Part shown: positions 1 to 5,427 of the stretch, piece after piece
Layout of the letters: every line of letters begins with the position of its first letter
Numbering within the stretch: position 1 is the first letter of the stretch
Translations under genes and position numbers: made by a program
Notes under the pieces: model-generated
Told to the model about the DNA's origin: nothing
The model's database searches: none
The model's input: the letters and a program-made list of their open reading frames with translations, nothing else
DNA from: Flavobacteriales bacterium UBA958
Lineage (GTDB): Bacteria > Bacteroidota > Bacteroidia > Flavobacteriales_D > Crocinitomicaceae
Assembly: GCA_002293045.1 (NCBI GenBank)
Contig: DBCM01000137.1
Coordinates: 1-8,144 of the forward strand
Direction of reading: 5' to 3'
DNA: 8,144 nucleotides

Positions 1-423
1 CAAGAAAAAGCGCAGTTTTCTAAAATCATGGACCACGTGGAACGGATAACTTTGAACCTCGAAAAAAGTAGCGATGAGGTAAGTGCAATTATTGGAAACA
101 CCAAAAAAGTTACCGATGACATGGTCAGTGCAGACTTCAAGGGGACTATTCTTGAAGCCCAAACGACCTTAAAGAAGTTTAACTTCATGCTCGAAGATGT
201 GAACAGTGGAAAAGGTACCTTGGGCAAACTGGTGCACGACGAAAAGCTATACAATGAACTTGTTGAAACGAATAATGAACTTCAAGAACTCGTTGATGAT
301 TTGCAAGCACATCCCGAACGATACGTACATTTGTCTGTGATTGGACGAAAAAATAAAGGGCTCCAACTCACCGGAAAAGAAGAAGGAAAATTAAAAAAGT
401 GGTTAGATACAATCCCTGAATAG
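1..423 (+). CDS. MCE/MlaD family protein, C-terminal part (5' truncated by window edge)
   Basis: The frame is open from base 1, so the gene begins upstream; 140 codons and a TAG stop are visible. MCE/MlaD proteins are anchored in the inner membrane and form periplasmic rings or tubes that move phospholipids between the two membranes. The MCE domain itself is not in the window. What is visible is the downstream amphipathic helical region, rich in Lys, Glu and Leu, with the segment SGKGTLGKLVHDEKLYNEL at bases 205-261, which is typical of the tail of Bacteroidota MCE proteins. This is followed by a terminal HPERYVHLSVIGRK motif (310-351), also typical of that family. The next gene starts 3 bp after the stop, so they are very probably co-transcribed. 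A MlaD-like role rests on family knowledge and the tail motifs, since the diagnostic domain is outside the window. Confidence 0.82.
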   Translation, partial: QEKAQFSKIMDHVERITLNLEKSSDEVSAIIGNTKKVTDDMVSADFKGTILEAQTTLKKFNFMLEDVNSGKGTLGKLVHDEKLYNELVETNNELQELVDDLQAHPERYVHLSVIGRKNKGLQLTGKEEGKLKKWLDTIPE

Positions 424-426
424 CCC

Positions 427-1731
427 ATGATAGCACACCTTGTTTTCGTTATCTTGGCCTTGGTTTCTATCGCCATTTTCTCATGGAAACTGAGCTCCAT
501 TGTAAAGCAAATTAAGCTTGGTCGCCCCACCAACCGAACCGATCGAGTAGGGGATCGAATTAAGACTATGTTGCTGGTGGCCTTTGGTCAGAAAAAAATG
601 TTTAACCGGCCAATCCCGGCAATCTTGCATTTTATTTTTTATGTGGCTTTCATCATTACCCAAATCGAATTAATCGAGGTTTTTATTGATGGATTCACAG
701 GATCTCACCGCTTTTTCTATCACGCAGGACTGGGCTCGTTTTATACCTTTGTAATCAGTTCAATTGAAGTACTTTCGGTACTCACCTTTATTGCGACCTT
801 GATTTTCTTCGCCCGTAGAAATTTAATTAAGATTCCACGGTTTACCTCCTCAGACTTAAACGGTTGGGCACGAAATGACGCCAACCTCATTCTGTTGTTC
901 GAGTTGTTGTTGATCATTTTTATTTTTATGATGAACAGCGCCGATGAAGCGGATAAAATCATGCATTCCAACGTGGGGTATGGTTTTGCTGTAAGTCAAT
1001 ATCTGGGGCCTTTGTTTTTTGGACAAATCACCAACATGGAGTTACTTCATATTTTTTCTTCGATTGGCTGGTGGGGGCACCTCGTTATGGTTTTTGTGTT
1101 TTTAAATTACCTGCCATATTCGAAGCACTTACATATTCTCTTCGCGTTTCCAAACACTTATTTTTCCAACCTTAATGCGAAAGGAAAATTCAATAATATG
1201 GAGTCCGTGGAAGCGGAAGTAAAATTAATGCTTGACCCTTCCGCTGACCCATATGCTGCAGCGCCTGCTGCAGAGGCTCCTCAGCGCTTTGGAGCAAAAG
1301 ATGTGCAAGACCTTTCTTGGAAACAATTGTTGGATGCCTATTCCTGTACCGAGTGTGGACGCTGTACTTCGGCCTGTCCCGCCAATCAAACAGGTAAACT
1401 TCTTTCTCCAAGAAAAATCATGATGGATACGCGTGATCGCTTATCGGAAATCGGAGCGAATAATTTTGAGTTGAATGACGGAAAGTCTTTGCTGGGAGAT
1501 TACATTACCCCCGAAGAACTTTGGGCCTGCACCAGTTGCAATGCGTGTGTTCAGGAATGCCCAGTGAACATAGATCCATTATCCATTATTGTGGATTTGA
1601 GAAGATACCTGGTTATGGAAGAGTCAAAAGTTCCAACGGAGTTAACAGGAATGTTAACGAACATTGAGAACAATGGTGCGCCATGGCAGTTTTCTCCTGC
1701 TGATCGAATGAAATGGACCGAAGAAAATTAA
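427..1731 (+). CDS. Membrane-bound (Fe-S)-binding protein: NarI-like membrane domain plus two 4Fe-4S motifs
   Basis: This 434-residue protein has hydrophobic helices at about residues 1-20, 64-86, 105-128, 153-169 and 205-228. An Ala/Pro-rich linker (about 272-285) and a cytoplasmic ferredoxin-like domain follow. The domain has two CxxCxxCxxxC(P) motifs: C307, C310, C313, C317 and C368, C371, C374, C378, which should bind two 4Fe-4S clusters. Histidines in or beside helices (H68, H208, H218, H234, H236) could ligate b-type haem as in NarI/HdrE-like proteins, but this is inference. The architecture matches fused heterodisulfide-reductase-related proteins that link quinone to a CCG-type Fe-S partner, and that partner is encoded 4 bp downstream. 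The ATG at 427 lies 3 bp after the previous stop, and the first helix begins at once, which supports this start. The electron donor and acceptor are unknown. Confidence 0.9.
   Translation: MIAHLVFVILALVSIAIFSWKLSSIVKQIKLGRPTNRTDRVGDRIKTMLLVAFGQKKMFNRPIPAILHFIFYVAFIITQIELIEVFIDGFTGSHRFFYHAGLGSFYTFVISSIEVLSVLTFIATLIFFARRNLIKIPRFTSSDLNGWARNDANLILLFELLLIIFIFMMNSADEADKIMHSNVGYGFAVSQYLGPLFFGQITNMELLHIFSSIGWWGHLVMVFVFLNYLPYSKHLHILFAFPNTYFSNLNAKGKFNNMESVEAEVKLMLDPSADPYAAAPAAEAPQRFGAKDVQDLSWKQLLDAYSCTECGRCTSACPANQTGKLLSPRKIMMDTRDRLSEIGANNFELNDGKSLLGDYITPEELWACTSCNACVQECPVNIDPLSIIVDLRRYLVMEESKVPTELTGMLTNIENNGAPWQFSPADRMKWTEEN
1256..1273 (+). repeat. Perfect 7-bp hairpin inside the coding sequence at a domain boundary
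   Basis: CTGCAGC (1256-1262) and GCTGCAG (1267-1273) are exact reverse complements around a 4-base loop GCCT. The hairpin lies in the Ala/Pro-rich linker between the membrane part and the 4Fe-4S part of the enclosing gene. It may be a by-product of Ala codons. A role in slowing translation at the domain boundary is only conjecture. Confidence 0.5.
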
Positions 1732-1735
1732 ACAG

Positions 1736-2524
1736 ATGAATTTGAAAGTTCCAACAATGGCCGAAATGATGGCCGCGGGAGAAACTCCTGATGTCCTGTT
1801 TTGGGTAGGTTGCGCCGGCAGTTTTGACGACCGTGCCAAGAAAATCACCAAGGCAATAGCTAAAATTTTAACCCATTGTAAGGTTAAATTTGCTGTGCTT
1901 GGGACTGAAGAGTCATGCACTGGAGATCCTGCACGCCGCGCTGGAAATGAGTTTACATTTCAAATGCAGGCTCAAATGAACATTCAGGTACTGAATGGCT
2001 ATGAGGTTAAACGAATTGTTACTGGTTGTCCTCATTGCTTTAACACTCTCAAGAATGAGTACCCAGAACTTGGTGGGTCCTATGAAGTGCTGCATCATAC
2101 CCAATTGATTCAGGACCTAATTAATACCGGTAAATTGTCCCTAATCGATGGTGGTACGTTCAAAGGAAAAAAAATCACCTTCCATGACCCGTGTTATTTG
2201 GGCAGGGCAAACGATGTATATCAAGCGCCTCGCGACCTCATTGAGAGCCTCGACGGAGAACTGGTAGAAATGAAGCGCTGTAAAACCAACGGCCTTTGTT
2301 GTGGCGCAGGTGGGGCTCAAATGTTTAAAGAAGCAGAGAAGGGCAATAAGGAAATTAATATTGAACGTACAGAAGATGTACTCGAATCTGAGGCAGATAT
2401 CGTGGCTACCGGTTGCCCATTTTGCAATACCATGATGACAGATGGGGTAAAGAATTTTAATAAAGAAGCAGAAATACAAGTGCTTGATGTGGCAGAATTA
2501 ATTGCTCAAGCAGCCGATTTATAA
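1736..2524 (+). CDS. (Fe-S)-binding protein with two CCG-type cysteine-rich modules (HdrB/GlpC/LutA-like)
   Basis: This soluble 262-residue protein has no signal peptide or membrane helix. Its cysteine pattern is that of the CCG family. The N-terminal half carries C26, C61 (in CTGDPARRAG) and CPHC (C98, C101). The C-terminal half carries C153 (in HDPCYLGRAND), CCGAGG (C188, C189) and CPFC (C227, C230). In HdrB such motifs bind unusual 4Fe-4S clusters at the active site; GlpC and LutA use related domains in anaerobic glycerol-3-phosphate and lactate oxidation. The first module has CTGD where a CCG would stand, so only the second module has a full CCG motif; as I recall, close Bacteroidota relatives share this. 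The gene starts 4 bp after the membrane Fe-S gene, which suggests one complex. The ATG at 1736 is preferred over the one at 1757 because the N-terminal MNLKVPTMAEM fits relatives. The substrate is unknown. Confidence 0.9.
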   Translation: MNLKVPTMAEMMAAGETPDVLFWVGCAGSFDDRAKKITKAIAKILTHCKVKFAVLGTEESCTGDPARRAGNEFTFQMQAQMNIQVLNGYEVKRIVTGCPHCFNTLKNEYPELGGSYEVLHHTQLIQDLINTGKLSLIDGGTFKGKKITFHDPCYLGRANDVYQAPRDLIESLDGELVEMKRCKTNGLCCGAGGAQMFKEAEKGNKEINIERTEDVLESEADIVATGCPFCNTMMTDGVKNFNKEAEIQVLDVAELIAQAADL

Positions 2525-2529
2525 GAAAA

Positions 2530-2928
2530 ATGACAGATCAACGAACTTGGGTGTTCATCGCCAATCGCATGTTGAATGCCGAGGAAGTAACCATTGTTAA
2601 TGATACATTGAACACGTTTGTATCAAATTGGAAAACCCATGGAACACCCATTCATGCCCACGGTTTTTGCTTTGCGGGTGCTGCTATTGTTATTGCCGCC
2701 AATGAAGCAGAGGTAAAAGCGTCAGGCTGTTCCATTGATAAAATTACGCATACAGTGCGTGCACTAGGAGAACACTTAGGAATCGACTTTTTCGATCGGT
2801 TTAATGTGCTATGTAAAAACGAAAAAGGAGAGTGGTACCTTGATCGATATCATCAGGAAAATGCATCAGAAAGCATACATGCCATGATTCTTTCCTATCT
2901 GGAGTTCAATAAAAAAGCCGGAGAATAA
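2530..2928 (+). CDS. Small conserved Bacteroidota protein with GCSID motif (often labelled 'ABC transporter ATPase')
   Basis: This 132-residue protein has no signal peptide or membrane helix. It resembles a Bacteroidota family of about 130-160 residues that databases often call 'ABC transporter ATPase'. I see no Walker A (GxxxxGKS/T), signature or Walker B motif, so that label is not supported here. Features that match the family as I remember it are RTWVFIANR at residues 5-13, WKTHG at 34-38, and a conserved core ASGCSID (64-70) followed by DFFDRFNVL. C67 is the obvious candidate for a functional or cluster-associated residue. The start lies 5 bp after the CCG protein stop, so it is the last gene of the MCE/Fe-S operon and may assist its products. 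Its function is unknown. Confidence 0.78.
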   Translation: MTDQRTWVFIANRMLNAEEVTIVNDTLNTFVSNWKTHGTPIHAHGFCFAGAAIVIAANEAEVKASGCSIDKITHTVRALGEHLGIDFFDRFNVLCKNEKGEWYLDRYHQENASESIHAMILSYLEFNKKAGE

Positions 2929-2938
2929 TTCCCCGGCT
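2916..2938 (-). terminator. Probable intrinsic terminator of the lipoprotein-Pmp3 gene
   Basis: AGCCGG (2916-2921) pairs with CCGGCT (2933-2938). After one A/C mismatch the inner stem GAA (2923-2925) pairs with TTC (2929-2931), leaving a 3-base loop TAA. Read on the - strand, the hairpin is followed at once by six T residues (complement of A 2911-2916, one of which also closes the stem). It lies about 20 bp beyond the stop codon of the - strand gene. On the + strand no T tract follows, so it is better suited to the - strand transcript. The loop coincides with the TAA stop codon of the converging + strand gene. Confidence 0.7.
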
Positions 2939-2958
2939 CATAATCCTAAAAGGACTAA

Positions 2959-3528
2959 TTACTTGTTGCCAAAAATAACAACCAAGGCATGAATTAACCC
3001 AGGCAATCCGCAAAGTAAGGTTAGAAGTAAATTCGTGGTTACACGCTTCGTCCAACTTCCTTCATATAAATACATGGAAATAACTGTTCCAAATGGAACT
3101 AACAATATAAGTAAGATATATACCCAGTTTTCGGTCCGGTTTGAATGACTCGCTTTTGCTTCATTTGAATTAAGCTTAGCCATTATACGCTCCGCCTTTT
3201 TGTTCAATTTAATCGCAACGGCTGGAGTGGATTCATTCGCATTCACCGTTTTCACCGCTTGTACCTTAACCATAGGTGACGTTGCTGCTGCAGTAGGTTC
3301 TACACGCGCAGTTTCAACCAATGAAGCAATCGGTTCATCCTGTACTGTTTGTACTGCTGTATTGCTTTGCTCAGTCATTGAAATTGCCGCTACCTCTTCG
3401 TTGCTTAACTCCGATTGGTGGTTTTTGTTGAAAGATACCTTGTATCCCCATTTGTCAATTCGCTTGCTTACCGTACAAGATACAGCAAGACCTAAAAGCG
3501 CTACCCAAAGTAAATTTTTTGTTTTCAT
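2959..3528 (-). CDS. Predicted lipoprotein with C-terminal YqaE/Pmp3-like membrane domain
   Basis: Read from the ATG at 3528, this is a 189-residue protein with a short lipoprotein signal peptide ending LAVSC (C18 as the lipidated residue). This start is preferred over an in-frame ATG 27 codons upstream, because the extra residues would bury the signal peptide and almost reach the divergent recJ start. After the Cys comes a basic/aromatic stretch (SKRIDKWGYKVSFNKN) of a kind seen in Bacteroidota lipoproteins. A low-complexity Ala/Thr/Val/Glu-rich linker spans about 40-130. The C-terminus (134-188) has two hydrophobic segments with VPFGTVIS, TTNLLLTLL and GLPGLIHALVVI, matching the Pmp3/YqaE (UPF0057) pattern of small stress-related membrane proteins. 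YqaE/Pmp3 proteins elsewhere are about 50-60 residues, so this is a fusion. The biochemical role is unknown; a link to membrane potential or stress is by analogy only. Confidence 0.82.
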   Translation of the reverse strand: MKTKNLLWVALLGLAVSCTVSKRIDKWGYKVSFNKNHQSELSNEEVAAISMTEQSNTAVQTVQDEPIASLVETARVEPTAAATSPMVKVQAVKTVNANESTPAVAIKLNKKAERIMAKLNSNEAKASHSNRTENWVYILLILLVPFGTVISMYLYEGSWTKRVTTNLLLTLLCGLPGLIHALVVIFGNK

Positions 3529-3611
3529 ATTGAAAAGATTTAAAGTTAGGTGTGAAGATAAACAATTAATTTTGATAAAAAGCGTATTGTTTTTTGTAAG
3601 CATTTTCATTC
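3529..3611. promoter_or_regulatory. Divergent intergenic region between the lipoprotein gene and recJ
   Basis: The 83 bp between the two divergent start codons must carry promoters for both genes unless recJ is read from further upstream. The stretch is AT-rich. On the - strand TAACTTTA (complement of 3541-3548) resembles the Bacteroidota -7 element TAnnTTTG, but it lies only 12 bases from the ATG and has no well-placed -33 TTTG. On the recJ side there is a T-rich run near 3590-3597 but no clean match. The presence of promoters is inferred from gene orientation, and the exact elements are not resolved. Confidence 0.35.
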
Positions 3612-5339
3612 ATGAACTACACTTGGATTCCCAAGGACCCAGCCTGTCCGGAAAAGGTTGAACATTTATCAAAAGAGGTTAAAATAACGCCGTTAATTGC
3701 ATCTTTATTGGTGCAGCGGGGTGTCACGTCCTACCAGGAAGCAGAGCGCTTTTTCAGGCCTAAATTGAGCCAAGTGAACGACCCTTTCTTATTTACTCAC
3801 ATGCAGGAGGCCGTGGACCTCTTAAACCGAGCAATTACAGAAAAAAAACGAATTCGTTTATTTGGCGATTACGACGTGGACGGTACTACCGCCGTGGCAA
3901 TAGCTATGAATGCTTTGTGCAACAGGGTGGCTTATATTGACTACTACATTCCAGACCGATATTCAGAAGGATACGGCCTAAGTCAAGCAGGGGTAGAGGC
4001 AGCAATTGCCGATCGTGTAGATGTGCTAATTACCATGGACTGTGGAGTGCGTTCCGTGGAGCTCATTCAAACATTAATTTCCAACAACATACAGGTAATT
4101 GTTTGTGATCATCATGAGCCCGGGGAGGTTCTCCCTCCGGCAATAATTTTAGACCCCAAGGTACCTGCGGATACTTATCCGTTCGAGGGCCTTTCCGGCG
4201 CAGGAGTTGGGATGAAATTATTAGAAGCCTTGTTTACCTCGAATGCGTGGCCCTTGGATGAACTCTATGCCAATTTGGATTTACTGGCCTTAAGCATTGC
4301 GGCAGACATTGTACCCGTTACCGATGAAAACAGGATATACGCCTTTTATGGTCTTAAACAGATCAATGAGTCTGCGCGACCTGCATTTAAAAAAATGCTC
4401 TCCGCAGCGAATCGTTCTGGAGTGATTAAATTGAACGACCTCGTTTTTGGGATTGCACCGAGAATTAATGCGGCAGGAAGAATCCGATCGGGAAGAACTG
4501 CGGTGGCATGCATGTTAAATCCGGTATCCGAAGACTTGGATGCACTGATGCAAGACATTGAGCAAGATAATGCTACGCGAAAAGGACTCGATCAGCAAAT
4601 CACCCAAGAAGCATTGAAGATGCTCGAAAATGAACCAAGCGATCGTTCGGTGAATGTGTTGTTCGCGCCTCATTGGCATAAAGGGGTAGTGGGTATTGTG
4701 GCTTCCAGGGTCATCGAAAAATATCCACTCCCAACACTTATTCTAACGGAACATCAAGGAGTGCTTTCAGGTTCTGCGCGTACGGTCGGGAATTTTGATA
4801 TCCACCAAGCATTAATACAGTGCGCCGACCTGTTAATTCAGTTCGGTGGGCATCAGCATGCCGCAGGGCTCTCGCTGTATCCTCAACATTTCACCGCACT
4901 GAAACAGCGGTTGAATGACTTGGCGTCTGTATATTTCGAAACCAATCCGCGTACCCCCATTTTAAGCGTTGAGGCCACGCTGAATTTTAACGAGATCTTT
5001 GGGAGTGAATCCGCATTTTCGATTCCGAAATTGGTGCGAGTGCTAGAAGCCTTTGAGCCCCATGGCCCAGGCAATCTAAAGCCTGTTTTTCAATCCAACG
5101 AGGTGTACGCCACGCAAGCGAAGGTACTGAAGGACGTACATCTCAAGTTATCATTGGCACAGCAAGGATCTGAGGTTGGGTTAAACGCTATCGGCTTCAA
5201 TCTGATTGAAAAAGAAGCGCTAACCCATGCGGGGGTGGCCTTTAATGCCTTATATACACTGGATATTAATGAATTTAATAAGCGCTCCACCGTTCAGCTA
5301 ATCTTGAAAGATTTAAAACCGAGCGTTGCAGAAGTATAG
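3612..5339 (+). CDS. recJ: Single-stranded-DNA-specific 5'-3' exonuclease RecJ
   Basis: RecJ degrades single-stranded DNA 5' to 3' in RecF-pathway recombination, mismatch repair and base excision repair, using two metal ions. At 575 residues it has the usual length. DHH-domain motifs are all present: GDYDVDGTT (85-93, D86, D88, D90), PDRYSEGYG (114-122), D143 in TMDCGVRS, the signature CDHHEPG (165-171), GLSGAGVGMKL (193-203) and ADIVPVTDENR (231-241). The DHHA1 part shows WHKGVVGIVASR (355-366), GSARTVGNFDI and GGHQHAAG (412-419). The C-terminal OB-fold region contains FEPHGPGNLKPVF. No key residue appears to be missing, so the enzyme should be active. The ATG at 3612 gives a normal N-terminus with no recognisable Shine-Dalgarno sequence, as is common in this phylum. 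It is divergent from the lipoprotein gene, and no intrinsic terminator is evident after the stop. Confidence 0.96.
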   Translation: MNYTWIPKDPACPEKVEHLSKEVKITPLIASLLVQRGVTSYQEAERFFRPKLSQVNDPFLFTHMQEAVDLLNRAITEKKRIRLFGDYDVDGTTAVAIAMNALCNRVAYIDYYIPDRYSEGYGLSQAGVEAAIADRVDVLITMDCGVRSVELIQTLISNNIQVIVCDHHEPGEVLPPAIILDPKVPADTYPFEGLSGAGVGMKLLEALFTSNAWPLDELYANLDLLALSIAADIVPVTDENRIYAFYGLKQINESARPAFKKMLSAANRSGVIKLNDLVFGIAPRINAAGRIRSGRTAVACMLNPVSEDLDALMQDIEQDNATRKGLDQQITQEALKMLENEPSDRSVNVLFAPHWHKGVVGIVASRVIEKYPLPTLILTEHQGVLSGSARTVGNFDIHQALIQCADLLIQFGGHQHAAGLSLYPQHFTALKQRLNDLASVYFETNPRTPILSVEATLNFNEIFGSESAFSIPKLVRVLEAFEPHGPGNLKPVFQSNEVYATQAKVLKDVHLKLSLAQQGSEVGLNAIGFNLIEKEALTHAGVAFNALYTLDINEFNKRSTVQLILKDLKPSVAEV

Positions 5340-5380
5340 GTAATCTGATTTAATTTTTTGTAACCTTCTCCGAACCAGCT

Positions 5381-5426
5381 GCGTAAGCGTGTTCGCCTTC
5401 GGGCAAAACAACACTAAACCTTACGC
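5381..5426 (+). promoter_or_regulatory. Nested leader hairpin with UUCG tetraloop directly before the protease start codon
   Basis: Three nested stems can be drawn. GCGTAAG (5381-5387) pairs with CTTACGC (5420-5426), GTGTT (5389-5393) with AACAC (5410-5414), and GCC (5395-5397) with GGC (5402-5404) around a TTCG loop. The innermost unit is C(UUCG)G, a known very stable tetraloop. Single-base 5' bulges and 5-base 3' bulges separate the stems. The structure ends one base before the ATG at 5428. It has no following T tract, so it is not a normal intrinsic terminator. It could limit access of the ribosome to the start codon, but that is inference, and a chance fold is possible. Confidence 0.45.
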
Positions 5427-5427
5427 T

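Noticed and set aside
2944..2954. Small TCCT/AGGA hairpin between the convergent genes
   Set aside because: Only a 4-bp stem with a 3-base loop and no T tract; too weak to call a + strand terminator.
3529..3609. A 27-codon upstream extension of the lipoprotein gene
   Set aside because: It would place extra residues before a clear lipoprotein signal peptide and leave only two bases before the divergent recJ start.
3200..3661. A 153-codon + strand open frame overlapping the lipoprotein gene and recJ start
   Set aside because: It is the antisense of the lipoprotein and runs into the recJ frame; the lipobox and Pmp3 pattern on the other strand are much stronger.
5326..5360. Possible -33/-7 promoter for the protease (TTG and TAATTTTTTG)
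   Set aside because: The -7 element has two extra T and the spacing is too long compared with the Bacteroidota consensus.
5389..5427. GTG start for the protease 39 bp upstream
   Set aside because: The signal peptide begins directly at the ATG at 5428; the upstream codons lie within the hairpin and add a polar stretch.
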